Source: Paenibacillus woosongensis (GTDB taxonomy: Bacteria; Bacillota; Bacilli; Paenibacillales; Paenibacillaceae). From it: a DNA stretch of 64,000 nt. Position numbers and translations under genes: made by a program. The notes beneath the pieces are model-generated. The model was not told where the DNA came from, ran no database searches, and saw nothing but the letters and a program-made list of their open reading frames with translations. Each line of letters starts with the position of its first letter. Within the stretch, counting starts at the first letter, position 1. The stretch is from the NCBI RefSeq assembly GCF_030122845.1, contig NZ_CP126084.1, positions 558,001-622,000 on the forward strand. The letters run 5' to 3'. Shown here one piece after another: positions 37,451-45,803 of the stretch.

Positions 37451-38269
37451 ATGTTGAAGAAGGTTGTACTTATTGTATTTTCTATGTTTGTTGTTGCAGG
37501 GACTGCCTATGCAGGATCGCTTTGGGGGAGTTACAAGGGGTATCCAATAATTAAGATTACATCTAACGGGAAAACTATTAACATACCTGGTGTGCCCGCG
37601 ATATCCATGGAGGGACGCACACTTGTGCCTGTTTCTTTACTCAAAGAGTTCGGTGTTAAAGTAGACTTCGATGCTCATAAACAAACTGTAGATGTTAAGG
37701 CACCACAAAATAACCTATCAGTGACGGAACTGAACAAACTCCTTGATTGTGTTGGTCATCTTGTTGCCTACAATGAATTAGGGAATGCATATACGGCTGG
37801 TACGGTTTTTTTTACGAACGGGTTTGTAGTCACAAATTATGATTTTTTATCATTAGCAGGATCTTTTAAAGTTTACGTAAGTAATACCCGTAAGAATATT
37901 GAATATGGGAGTCTCGATGAGATGGTCGCCTTTAGTGACCCTAGAGTGAACCTTATTGGTTTTCCTTACGAAACAGATAATTCCTTATCCATAAGTACAA
38001 AAAAACCACAAAAAGGGGATAGAGTTTATTCCATTTGGTACGAGATGAATGGCCAAAAGATTAGAGAAGGAGTCATACTTTCCGTTGATTCGGATGGTTC
38101 ATTCAATCATAGTGCCGAAACTGACTCCGGATCAGGCGGCGTGATTCTTGATGAAGAAGGAAATTTAATTGGGGTTATTGATGTTTGGAATTTCTATGAC
38201 GAAGCCGAACGCAGTAAAGCAATACCAGTACAAAAACTTCAAAACTTAATGAAGAACGCTAATATCTAA
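37451..38269 (+). CDS. Secreted protein: copper-amine-oxidase-type N domain plus trypsin-like domain lacking the catalytic His
   Basis: A 272-residue protein with a signal peptide (cleavage likely after AYA near residue 21). Residues ~35-90 look like a copper amine oxidase N-terminal-type module (GRTLVPVSLLKEFGVKVDFD). Residues ~95-270 look like a trypsin-like protease domain: the nucleophile region reads DSGSGGVILD, but the usual TNxHV histidine site reads FVVTNYDF, with Asp in place of His. It is therefore likely inactive or a binding domain. GGGGAAAGTGCT precedes the ATG. It is exported to the cell surface or medium. Confidence 0.75.
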   Translation: MLKKVVLIVFSMFVVAGTAYAGSLWGSYKGYPIIKITSNGKTINIPGVPAISMEGRTLVPVSLLKEFGVKVDFDAHKQTVDVKAPQNNLSVTELNKLLDCVGHLVAYNELGNAYTAGTVFFTNGFVVTNYDFLSLAGSFKVYVSNTRKNIEYGSLDEMVAFSDPRVNLIGFPYETDNSLSISTKKPQKGDRVYSIWYEMNGQKIREGVILSVDSDGSFNHSAETDSGSGGVILDEEGNLIGVIDVWNFYDEAERSKAIPVQKLQNLMKNANI

Positions 38270-38312
38270 TTAGATTCACATCGTATCGTGAGAGGAAAGC
38301 TCTGACAACAAG

Positions 38313-38352
38313 CGCCTCAGCCTCAGCCCTGTTTAGGGCAGGGCGTTTCATA
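38313..38352 (+). terminator. Hairpin after the protease-like gene
   Basis: GCCCTG and CAGGGC around TTTAGGG-type loop near 38325-38345, followed by GTTTCATAAA. Weak T-run. Confidence 0.4.
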
Positions 38353-38394
38353 AATACAAAAAAAGTATTGCAAGAGATAGTATGGGGAATTCTG

Positions 38395-38886
38395 ATGGAG
38401 ATAATTGAAAAAATTCAAAAAATTATAGAAGACGACGACTGCGAATACTCTGATGGTTGTTTGTCGGCGTACTTTGATTTTATTGAGGTACCAATAAATG
38501 ATTCAATGCAAAATGATTTAAGAGCATTCTATGATCAAGAGGCAAAATCTTGGCTTTCAACACTTCAAAACGTGAACTATTTTAAACTTAGTGAGATTAT
38601 TAATTGGAAAGTTCAATTGAAATCAGAACTTCGGGAATTTTTTTATTTAAATGAATATAGTAGGCAGCCTGAGGAATATAAAGAACAAATTGAAATGATA
38701 CTCTTTATAAGAGATCAGACGATTGAGGAGCTTATCAGCCTAATAGAGAAATTATTACATAAACAAGAGTATGATGTGTTTGAAATAGATATTAGGCTAG
38801 ATCGCTATTATGCAATTTATTCAAAAGATTATGCATTTAGGACGGAGAGAAACTACTATTTATTGAGAGCTCAAATACATGATTAA
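38395..38886 (+). CDS. Hypothetical helical protein, 163 residues
   Basis: An acidic, mostly helical soluble protein with no recognisable motif (DDDCEYSDGCLSAYFDFIEV near the N-terminus). I chose ATG 38395 because GGGG lies 8 nt before it; ORF extension to 38368 is possible. It overlaps the open frame of the next gene and lies directly before an Imm63-like immunity gene, so it may belong to the same immunity array. Confidence 0.65.
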   Translation: MEIIEKIQKIIEDDDCEYSDGCLSAYFDFIEVPINDSMQNDLRAFYDQEAKSWLSTLQNVNYFKLSEIINWKVQLKSELREFFYLNEYSRQPEEYKEQIEMILFIRDQTIEELISLIEKLLHKQEYDVFEIDIRLDRYYAIYSKDYAFRTERNYYLLRAQIHD

Positions 38887-38905
38887 GGAGCTAAGGGGAA
38901 TAAGT

Positions 38906-39430
38906 ATGTTTTTTAAGAGAAAGAAAAAAATCAAGGGACTTACTGAACTAGAAGAATTAATAAGGAGCATGTGTAAGAAAATAAATATATCGGCTCCATT
39001 ACCTACTTTTGGAGTAATTGAAGGATCGGGTCGACCCGCTATTTTCGTAGATGATGAATATCATTACATCATTAGCGAAAGAGGAAAAGAACTCTCACAT
39101 ACAAAAACCAAAGATTTAGATAGGTTATTGTATTTAGTTTTTATAGACATTAGCTTTACTGAGGCTTGTAAATACGAATTGTTAAATAGAGATGAGAACA
39201 TAGATTCTAGGAGGATAGTATTTAAAAAACAAGAAGATATTTTGGGCATGTTAAAGAAAGATTGGAGATCAATCTTAGTGGAGAAACACAAAGAAATAAT
39301 CTTAAGAAGCCCCTTTGATGACTTTGCTACAAAGAGGGTAGACCTATATAAATCTTTAAAGGATAATGGAATGTCTGACGAGGATGCTTGGAAAAATGCA
39401 TGCAAAGAATATCCTAAACCAGGTGGGTGA
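38906..39430 (+). CDS. Imm63-like immunity protein
   Basis: A 174-residue soluble protein resembling the Imm63 family of polymorphic-toxin immunity proteins: PLPTFG near residue 32, FVDDEYHYIISERG (about 45-58), DLDRLLYLVFIDISFT (about 69-84), then a helical tail KKDWRSILVEKH. Members are thought to neutralise a cognate nuclease or other toxin from neighbouring cells. No toxin gene is present nearby, so it is an orphan. TAAGGGG precedes the ATG at 38906. Family assignment rests on my recall of the motif order. Confidence 0.7.
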   Translation: MFFKRKKKIKGLTELEELIRSMCKKINISAPLPTFGVIEGSGRPAIFVDDEYHYIISERGKELSHTKTKDLDRLLYLVFIDISFTEACKYELLNRDENIDSRRIVFKKQEDILGMLKKDWRSILVEKHKEIILRSPFDDFATKRVDLYKSLKDNGMSDEDAWKNACKEYPKPGG

Positions 39431-39709
39431 AGGTGGTTCTATATAGAATTTGAAAGAACATAATTGATTTCTTGGAATAGGATTTGAAAATAATAGAGCC
39501 TGTTAGCAAAAAAAATCTTACAAAACCCTTGGGGCAAAAAACTGGCAACTCAATAGGAGAAAAAGGAGGAGAACTATTGAGTGCGAGTTTATTGATTAGT
39601 AGCAATAAGTGAATTGATTCGCAAAGAGTCTGGCTGCTGTAGCGGTCAGGCTCTTTTTGAACAGAATATGGTATAATAAGGGAATAATTTAGTGATGGAG
39701 GTTCTTCCC
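39431..39709 (+). other. Spacer with an 11-codon frame behind a strong ribosome binding site
   Basis: AAAGGAGGAG near 39563 precedes a TTG and an 11-codon open frame that stops before the hairpin at 39618. It may be the scar of a deleted gene whose start and terminator remain. A -10-like TATAAT for the next gene is near 39672. Confidence 0.35.
39618..39658 (+). terminator. Terminator hairpin with T-run
   Basis: AGAGTCTG and CAGGCTCT pair around GCTGCTGTAGCGGT and are followed by TTTTTG. It separates the immunity region from the next promoter (TATAAT near 39672). Confidence 0.75.
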
Positions 39710-40759
39710 GTGAAGAAAATGAGCCTGTTGTTTTCAATGATATTCCTTTTTGCATTTTTCTCGACGGATCAGACTACGGAAGCCGCTGCAAAATATTCAA
39801 AAACTTTACTTGCTGAGTCAACGAAAGCCTACGCAATAACTTCTACGCAAACCTTACTCGTTGATCATGTTAATAACCAGCTTCAAGTTATAAATTTGAG
39901 CACTCAACAAATAGTTTGGAGCAAGAAATTTCCCGTAGTTTATGACAGTCAAGTGTTAGTCAATCCACTAAAAATTATCGTTATTACATCAGAAAATAAT
40001 AAATTGAAAAAGATGACAATTTCCGCTGACGGAACTATTCTTTCGGAGCAATTATTTCCTAGTATAAAGTTAACGGAAAGTATGAAGATTAGCTGGGCAC
40101 CTGCAATAAATAAAGAAAAGGAAAAGTTGGCTGTTGTTAATGGCAGCCAGGTACTTCTTTATGAATATCCTTGGAAAAAGCCAATAACGACTTTCCCTTA
40201 CAGTTTGGCTGAGGATAAGAAATATGAAAATACTATTATAAAAGACGTTCAACTACAAACACCATATGTAGTTATTAAATTGAATGGAGATAATTCAACT
40301 CAATCACAGGACTTATACAGAATATTAAATATAACTACCAAAAAGGCGATTACAATCCCTGCTGAGTGGAATGTGAACACTAGTTTTTCGGTTGAAGGAA
40401 ATGAACTGATTGTAAATTCTTCTAGTCAAATCGGCCACCCACTTGGAATTAATGTAGATTCAGACTATATCATTTATGCAAAATACGATCTTAAGACAGG
40501 GGAAATAAACCACAAAGTTAGTCGCAGCTTCTCCACCCAAGATTCAAATTGGAAGTCCGAGTATTTTAATCGTAAGCTTGTGTTAACGGAATCAGAGGAT
40601 AATAAATTGTTTCTTATAAACCAGTATGGAGAGACGTTTAAAGAATTCCCTAGAACTTTTGGGAACTTTAATTATAAAACGATTGGTTATGATGGTAACA
40701 GAATTTACTTACTAGTTCCTTCGGAAGATAATGGCGCTGAGCTGGTTAGTATCCTTTAA
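39710..40759 (+). CDS. Secreted beta-propeller-like protein
   Basis: A 349-residue protein with an N-terminal signal peptide (hydrophobic stretch then TTEAAAKY) and repeated beta-strand units resembling WD/PQQ-type blades (LLVDHVNNQLQVINLSTQQI, LFLINQYGETFKEFP). It is likely an extracellular propeller of unknown binding function. I chose GTG 39710 with GGAGG 8 nt before it; earlier in-frame ATG/GTG codons overlap that site. It is followed by a terminator-promoter module at 40788. Confidence 0.75.
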   Translation: MKKMSLLFSMIFLFAFFSTDQTTEAAAKYSKTLLAESTKAYAITSTQTLLVDHVNNQLQVINLSTQQIVWSKKFPVVYDSQVLVNPLKIIVITSENNKLKKMTISADGTILSEQLFPSIKLTESMKISWAPAINKEKEKLAVVNGSQVLLYEYPWKKPITTFPYSLAEDKKYENTIIKDVQLQTPYVVIKLNGDNSTQSQDLYRILNITTKKAITIPAEWNVNTSFSVEGNELIVNSSSQIGHPLGINVDSDYIIYAKYDLKTGEINHKVSRSFSTQDSNWKSEYFNRKLVLTESEDNKLFLINQYGETFKEFPRTFGNFNYKTIGYDGNRIYLLVPSEDNGAELVSIL

Positions 40760-40787
40760 AAAACTTTTTAATGAATAACTTGAGTTA

Positions 40788-40860
40788 GAGACGACACTTC
40801 GGTGAAGTCTCTTTTTTGCGGTTTCCTCTATTTTACAAATGGGCTATAATCTTGGGTAAT
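40788..40860 (+). promoter_or_regulatory. Terminator-promoter module, copy 2
   Basis: GAGAC...GTCTC hairpin with TTTTTT, then GTTTCCTCTATTTTACAAAT and GGGCTATAATC (TATAAT 40845-40850). It matches copies at 43408 and 48260 over both halves, and copy 1 (33195) over the promoter half. Confidence 0.6.
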
Positions 40861-40886
40861 GATGATGGTTTGCGATTCCCGCAGTA

Positions 40887-41432
40887 ATGGAAGGGTATAC
40901 GAAGTTCGTGAATGCATCTGCTTGGGGGGGTTATGGGACTGGATTATAGTTTTTATTACAGTTATTCATAAAAAGGAAAAAGACAGATTATTTGAGTACA
41001 TAAGAAAACATGGAACAATAGACCACGGTGATTGTGCTTGTATACATTTGATTTGGACTCATTCATATTAAAGTATCTTGAAGGTGGTTACGGCTGGGCT
41101 CCGCATTATGATAAATCTGAAGTTGATTTACATATGAACCTGATGGAAAAGCAAGGATAGGGTGTATTTATATTTCTACTAGGGACCTAGAGAATAATTT
41201 GGATGAAATTGAAGTATCTTTCACCGCAGCTACCAGTGATATGGGTTTGCTGTTTAGAGACTCAGTGTCTATTACTAGATGGTTTGTCGAGTTAAGCAAG
41301 AAAATAAATTCAATAATAACTTATATTGATTTAGAGGATGAGGGAGTAAGAATTGTTTATTTTAATGGCTCTGATGTCAGCTTAGAGCTAAAAAGCAATC
41401 ATCATTTAGGGGATCTTCTAGGAATTTTTTGA
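40887..41432 (+). pseudogene. Multiply frameshifted gene, unknown family (immunity-like)
   Basis: Joining three frames recovers a protein of about 180 residues: MEGYTKFVNASAWGG, then KEKDRLFEYIRKHGTID and HGDCACIHL, then LKYLEGGYGWAPHYDKSEVD, EPDGKARIGCIYISTRDLEN and a long intact tail ending HHLGDLLGIF. At least three shifts break it (near 40930-40960, 41070 and 41145), so it is almost surely dead. Its first nine codons match the remnant at 33310. I do not recognise the family. Confidence 0.65.
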
Positions 41433-41656
41433 TATTATCGAAGCGTTTTATGTCCGTTATGAACATTTTAAGGAATGATAACAATGTAACTCAACGGGGA
41501 CAACTACTGGTTGAAGTTATCCATGAGGACAAAAGTGTGATTTGGTTAACAGAGCAGTCCCCTTTTGCGGATCGCTCTGTCAAAAGTTCAAATAAGTTCA
41601 TTTTTTCATGGGATCAAATTATTAGTTTTTCAAGTACTTATTCATGTTATTTATAA
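41429..41656 (+). CDS. Hypothetical 75-residue protein
   Basis: Starts at TTG 41429, overlapping the stop of the broken upstream gene (TTGA), with AGGA 5 nt before it, so it may be the second gene of a former pair. The sequence is soluble and beta-rich (LLVEVIHEDKSVIWL). No family recognised. Its 3' end overlaps the convergent toxin gene by about 10 nt. Confidence 0.4.
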   Translation: MILSKRFMSVMNILRNDNNVTQRGQLLVEVIHEDKSVIWLTEQSPFADRSVKSSNKFIFSWDQIISFSSTYSCYL

Positions 41657-41910
41657 ACATCACCCCTAGAGCCAATCGTTACAACATATACAACAAGAAC
41701 ATGATCCTTAATACTATAGAGGATGCGATAAGTACCGACTCTTAGACGGTAGAGATTTGTTTTTCCTTGTAATTTCTTTATGTCAAGCTCTGTATGTCTG
41801 GGGTTTTTCCTAAGAAAGTCTAAGTGGTTTAGAATCCGTAGTCTAGTTGGTTTGTCTAATTTACGAAGATATTTTGCCGATTCTGTGCTTAATTCAATTT
41901 CGTAATTCAT
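41647..41910 (-). CDS. RelE/ParE-family toxin
   Basis: An 87-residue type II toxin of the RelE/ParE fold: RKLDKPTRLRILNHLDFL, KKLQGKTNLYRLRVGTYRILYSI and the C-terminal VYVVTIGSRGDVYK. RelE members cleave ribosome-bound mRNA and ParE members inhibit gyrase; the sequence alone does not decide. ATG 41910 overlaps the antitoxin 3' end, so expression is coupled. An in-frame TTG at 41916 is less likely. Confidence 0.9.
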   Translation of the reverse strand: MNYEIELSTESAKYLRKLDKPTRLRILNHLDFLRKNPRHTELDIKKLQGKTNLYRLRVGTYRILYSIKDHVLVVYVVTIGSRGDVYK

Positions 41911-42130
41911 GTTCAATATCCTTTAGGCGGATCGTTTTACCTTGTTTGAATTCTAACTCCGCTTGCTCAATTGCCTTCAGGTCATTTTCACTTAATTCCT
42001 CATCATCATAAGGAATGTGTGCATCTTGGGGATTGCTTATGAGACGTTTTAAGAAATCAGCAACTAAAGGAATATCCTTATCTGGTAACTGATGGATTAA
42101 ATTAGCAAGATCTTTCTTGGATACGGCCAT
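41894..42130 (-). CDS. Antitoxin of the RelE/ParE pair
   Basis: A 78-residue protein immediately upstream of and overlapping the toxin gene (17 nt). It has an N-terminal helical segment (KKDLANLIHQLPDKDIPLVADFLKRL) and an acidic, toxin-wrapping C-terminal half (DDEELSENDLKAIEQAELEF). I chose ATG 42130 with AAAGGGG upstream; a TTG at 42136 would add two residues. Such antitoxins usually repress their own operon as a complex with toxin. Confidence 0.85.
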   Translation of the reverse strand: MAVSKKDLANLIHQLPDKDIPLVADFLKRLISNPQDAHIPYDDEELSENDLKAIEQAELEFKQGKTIRLKDIEHELRN

Positions 42131-42299
42131 TTTCAACAGCCCCTTTCATTACGAATGTAGCCAATGAAATTCAAGAATATACATTCATAATAACACATAC
42201 TTGAAGTTGTCGGTAATTTCAAAGAAGCGAGTAACTGCGCATAATTCAGCGTTGGGGAGAAGTATATTTTTTGTTGATTAGATGAAAGGACTAACTCAT

Positions 42300-42809
42300 A
42301 TGCTTTTTATAAAAGCCACAAAAGATATCTTAAAAGACTTGCGTATCAATCCAGAACCTGTATTAGAAACTGACTTGTTCTATAGTTGGCACGTTAATAT
42401 TTTCACTCTATATCGAAAGAAGCATTATGTATTTATGAACGATTTATCTCGATTGAGTCTAACTATCTCTGGAATAAGGAGCAACCAGGCCAATCGGCTG
42501 CAAGAGATTTTTATAAAAAACCTAATAAGATATCTTACTTTAGAAGATATTCCAGAAGAACAGATTGAATTTTATATAAAGAATTGTAATGAGATGGTCA
42601 TCACAAAAACGGATAACAGAAGTGTAAGAAGTACACTGAACGAGATCATGATGATTATGAAATCTCTAGAATATAATAAAGACGGGTTTGAAGACCAAGA
42701 TCATCGACATAAGTGGAATAACAGGATTATTTATAAACCAATCGATTATCAGGAACCCATTGATGTATTTATTAAGGAGCTAACAGACCGGTATAAAAAC
42801 AAAGGTTAA
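42300..42809 (+). CDS. DUF6933-like protein
   Basis: A 169-residue soluble protein; the start MLFIKATKDI and SWHVNIFTLYRKKHYVFMNDLSR resemble DUF6933 proteins (recalled), which are of unknown function. GAAAGGA precedes the ATG at 42300; a frame extension to 42282 is possible. It stands alone between the toxin-antitoxin pair and broken genes. The sequence GCGCATAATTCAGCGTT just upstream (42237) resembles the end of the attC-like elements. Confidence 0.75.
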   Translation: MLFIKATKDILKDLRINPEPVLETDLFYSWHVNIFTLYRKKHYVFMNDLSRLSLTISGIRSNQANRLQEIFIKNLIRYLTLEDIPEEQIEFYIKNCNEMVITKTDNRSVRSTLNEIMMIMKSLEYNKDGFEDQDHRHKWNNRIIYKPIDYQEPIDVFIKELTDRYKNKG

Positions 42810-42893
42810 GCTATTCGATGAAGGCACAGGCTTCAGATAACAATAAGTTGCCACTTCGTAGCTTATGCCTTAGATCGTCAAGAGTTAAATTAA

Positions 42894-43143
42894 TGAGGGA
42901 ATATATCAGAGATACTGTTTCCTGATCAATTTGTTCTGGTTTCCATACTTAATTATCACGAGGAAGGCAACATAAAAGTAGTAGATGAAGTTGCACCAAT
43001 TCGCACAGTACCAGATGAAGATGCTAATAAAGAATTTTTTCAAGTAAAGCCAGGGAATGTAGTGTACCGTACTTCAAATCAAGACTTTGTAATTCACCTC
43101 CGACGTGATCCACTAATAAGAGTGAGACGTAATAGCAATGAAA
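42894..43143 (+). pseudogene. Broken gene upstream of an aspartic protease gene
   Basis: From about 42898 one frame encodes FPDQFVLVSILNYHEEGN and NKEFFQVKPGNVVYRTSNQD to a stop at 43141-43143 that overlaps the next ATG (ATGA-type coupling). The only nearby ATG (near 42892) is in another frame, so the start has been shifted. Unknown family; its coupling to a retropepsin-like gene suggests a former two-gene unit. Confidence 0.5.
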
Positions 43144-43392
43144 ATTAACTACGACGGACAGTTAATTACAACGTCAATTTCCGTGACGTTTAGAGGACGG
43201 ACATTGAGAATAGAAGATGTAATTATAGATACAGGATCTTCACATACTATAATCAGTCCTGATATTTTAGAGGAAATTGGTGTGACCTACGAAACAGGGG
43301 ATTCTATTTATGAAGCATTGAAAATATAGAGATTGATGTGGGCATTCTTCCTAGAGATCATAGAGGGCTGCTTGGGTTGGATATTCTTTGAG
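43138..43392 (+). pseudogene. Retropepsin-like aspartic protease, broken
   Basis: The N-terminal half is intact: IDTGSSHTIISPDILEEIG contains the DTGSS active-site motif of single-domain retropepsin-like proteases. The frame stops at 43329, yet a second frame continues with IDVGILPRDHRGLLGLDIL, the usual C-terminal GLLGLDIL, to 43392. The part between the two is missing, so a deletion with frameshift has inactivated it. A terminator-promoter module follows directly. Confidence 0.65.
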
Positions 43393-43407
43393 TACGGAAT
43401 TGGATTG

Positions 43408-43480
43408 GAGACGACACTCGGGTGGAGTCTCTTTTTGTCGTTTCCTCTATTTTACAAATGAACTATAATCATTGATAAAG
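43408..43480 (+). promoter_or_regulatory. Terminator-promoter module, copy 3
   Basis: GGAGACGACACTCGGGTGGAGTCTC with TTTTT, then GTTTCCTCTATTTTACAAAT and TATAAT (43464-43469). It ends the broken protease gene and faces the AraC-GyrI gene at 43525. Confidence 0.6.
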
Positions 43481-43524
43481 AGGGTACATGGTTGTAAGAG
43501 AATAGCGAAAGGACCATAAATCAT

Positions 43525-44442
43525 ATGAATCATTACTCTGACCGAATGGATCAAGTCATTCAATACATTGAAGATCATCTGTCCAGGAAGATTAGCCTTG
43601 AGGAATTGGCTCAGGTTTCCAACTTCTCTAAGTATCACTTTACGCGGATTTTTTCGTCGATGGTTGGAATGACGCCATATGCTTTCTTGAATTCTAGGCG
43701 GTTGATCAAATCCGTAGAGTATCTTGTTGGTACGGATAAGACTGTACTAGAAATATCCATGTTATGTGGCTTTGATTCAGTATCCAATTTTAATCAAGCC
43801 TTTAAAAAGTTTTATAACCATACTCCCAGTGAGGTTAGAAGAAATCCGAAAATAATTAGCAATAATTCTGTACAATATGGCAACAACCAGAAAGAAACAG
43901 AACAACCTTCTCGTTATGCTGAAAGTGGAATTAAAAACCACTTTTTGAGGAGGATTTGGGAAATGAATATCACCATTAAGGAGCTGCCAGATTACGAGGT
44001 TGCGTATGTCAGACACATTGGAAGTTATCTTGAAACCCATAAGGCGTGGGGGAAAATAGGTGAGTGGGCAGCGAAGAATCATCTCTTCCCGCCAGAACAC
44101 TATTTCATCGGAATCTCACTTGACGATCCAAGTTCAACCGAAGAATACGAATGCCGTTATGATGCATGCGTAACAATCCCTGGTGATTTCAATAGGAGTA
44201 TCGATCATGATATGGAGTATAAAACGCTGAGTGGTGGTCTTTATGCATTGTATCCGTTTTATGACACCATTGATAAATTCGCTATTGCATATCAAGTGGT
44301 GTATGGACAGTGGTTACCGAATAGCGAGTATGAACCTGACAATAAATACTGTCTCGAGTTTTGCATGAATAATCCTTCGGATGACCCTGAAGGAAAGGCA
44401 AAGGTTGATCTATATGTACCCATTAGGAAGAGAGTGGTTTGA
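43525..44442 (+). CDS. AraC regulator with GyrI-like effector domain, first copy
   Basis: A 305-residue protein: N-terminal AraC double HTH (residues ~8-105; SLEELAQVSNFSKYHFTRIF and EISMLCGFDSVSNFNQAFKK) and a C-terminal GyrI/SOUL-type ligand domain (residues ~150-305; ELPDYEVAYVRHIGSY, YALYPFYDTIDKF). Such proteins sense small amphipathic or cationic compounds, as Rob and BmrR do. The start at 43525 is preceded by GAAAGGACC. The promoter is probably the module at 43438-43470. A paralogue follows at 44553. Confidence 0.88.
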   Translation: MNHYSDRMDQVIQYIEDHLSRKISLEELAQVSNFSKYHFTRIFSSMVGMTPYAFLNSRRLIKSVEYLVGTDKTVLEISMLCGFDSVSNFNQAFKKFYNHTPSEVRRNPKIISNNSVQYGNNQKETEQPSRYAESGIKNHFLRRIWEMNITIKELPDYEVAYVRHIGSYLETHKAWGKIGEWAAKNHLFPPEHYFIGISLDDPSSTEEYECRYDACVTIPGDFNRSIDHDMEYKTLSGGLYALYPFYDTIDKFAIAYQVVYGQWLPNSEYEPDNKYCLEFCMNNPSDDPEGKAKVDLYVPIRKRVV

Positions 44443-44552
44443 TTATCTAAGTTAAGAGCAATCTCAATTTTAGAAGCAACTTCTTGCGGCACACATTGTT
44501 GCGAAGCTATTGTATGCCTCACCTATACTTGAATACGAGAGGAGGGACAGAG

Positions 44553-45449
44553 ATGGAATGGCTGGAGCGGATGAACCGTGCAATAGATTATATTGAAACG
44601 AATCTTACCGAGAATATCGAACTGAGCGAGGTGGCACGAATGGCCTGCTGTTCGTCGTATCAGTTCCAAAGGATGTTCTCATTCATCACGGACGTGACGT
44701 TGTCAGAGTATATTCGGAGGAGACGGCTGACGCTTGCGGCGTTAGAGTTGCAGCACGGCGGTGCGGGGAAGGTGATCGATGTCGCATTGAAGTACGGCTA
44801 TGAGTCGCCTGTTTCGTTCGCGCGGGCGTTCCATTCACTGCACGGAATCACCCCAGCCATGGCCCGTCAAGAGGGGATTGCGCTCAAAGCGTACCCTCGC
44901 CTGTCTTTCCTTATCACCATTAAAGGGGCAGAGGAAATGAATTATCGGATTGAAACGAAAGAAAGCTTCGAAGTGTTCGGCATTGAAGGTGTATTCCCAG
45001 TAAACAGTGGTGGGGAGTCGGCATTTACGCCGGCAAAACTGTGGGAGCAGAGTCATGCGAACGGTGATGTGAAACGGCTTGAAGCACGTGCGGGTAATTT
45101 ACCGTCATTCGTCAGCCAGAATCTGCATCGCGTACATGCGGTATGCAGCTACCGCAAGACCGGACCGGAGACATTTCCGTACATGCTATGTGCCTTCAAA
45201 GACGAATCCAGCAACATGGACGGGTACACCTCGGTGACTATTCCAGCCCATACATGGGTGATCTTCCCCTCGGAGCCGCATTCGTGGGATCAGTTTGGCG
45301 AGACGATCGAAACGCTATACAAACGTTTTTACACCGAGTGGCTCCCGACGGCCGGCTATGAACAGGTGGACGGGATCGAGTTCGAAATGTACGGCGCTAA
45401 AGACGGCCTCAACTATATCGAACTCTGGTTCGCGGTTCGTAAAGTATAA
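44553..45449 (+). CDS. AraC regulator with GyrI-like effector domain, second copy
   Basis: A 298-residue protein with the same domain order as its neighbour: AraC HTH pair (residues ~8-105; LSEVARMACCSSYQFQRMFS, VIDVALKYGYESPVSFARAF) then a GyrI-like domain (about 140-298; GYTSVTIPAHTWVIFP). AGGAGGG six bases before ATG 44553 decides the start; the frame opens at 44484. Its DNA is more GC-rich than the first copy, so the two probably arrived separately and are not a recent duplication. The family I terminator at 45506 follows. Confidence 0.88.
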   Translation: MEWLERMNRAIDYIETNLTENIELSEVARMACCSSYQFQRMFSFITDVTLSEYIRRRRLTLAALELQHGGAGKVIDVALKYGYESPVSFARAFHSLHGITPAMARQEGIALKAYPRLSFLITIKGAEEMNYRIETKESFEVFGIEGVFPVNSGGESAFTPAKLWEQSHANGDVKRLEARAGNLPSFVSQNLHRVHAVCSYRKTGPETFPYMLCAFKDESSNMDGYTSVTIPAHTWVIFPSEPHSWDQFGETIETLYKRFYTEWLPTAGYEQVDGIEFEMYGAKDGLNYIELWFAVRKV

Positions 45450-45505
45450 TTTACAGCCTATAGGGACGGCCCAAACCGCGGGCGCCTGTGCAGCAAAGTG
45501 AAACA

Positions 45506-45540
45506 GAGCTTAACTACAATGTAGTGGTTAGGCTCTTTTA
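45506..45540 (+). terminator. Terminator related to the one at 33162
   Basis: GAGCTTAACTACA and TGTAGTGGTTAGGCTC pair with one G-U and are followed by TTTTA. The stem differs from that at 33162 by few bases. Confidence 0.8.
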
Positions 45541-45572
45541 ACATACATCAATAATAACAACAAGAGAAAGTA

Positions 45573-45609
45573 AAAACCCACCCAAAGGTTAAGGCCAAAG
45601 GTGGGTTTT
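45573..45609. terminator. Bidirectional terminator
   Basis: AAAACCCACC and GGTGGGTTTT around a 17-nt loop, with A-run before and T-run after, between convergent genes. A second perfect 9-bp hairpin (GACCAAGTG/CACTTGGTC, 45658-45682) lies beyond it. The rest of 45450-45803 shows no gene. Confidence 0.8.
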
Positions 45610-45803
45610 GTTCCTATACGACTTAGAAGGGAATAAACCATCCAAGCCAATTGTACTGACCAAGTGTTCGCAGCACTTGGTCCTTATTACATATATAATA
45701 ACACAAAGAAAAAAATGTATCAAAACGTGAGATGGCAATAAAGGAGCGTATTTACTACCGTGTTCACGAAGCTGTACTTACGCCCTGTTGGCCTGATGTA
45801 TAA

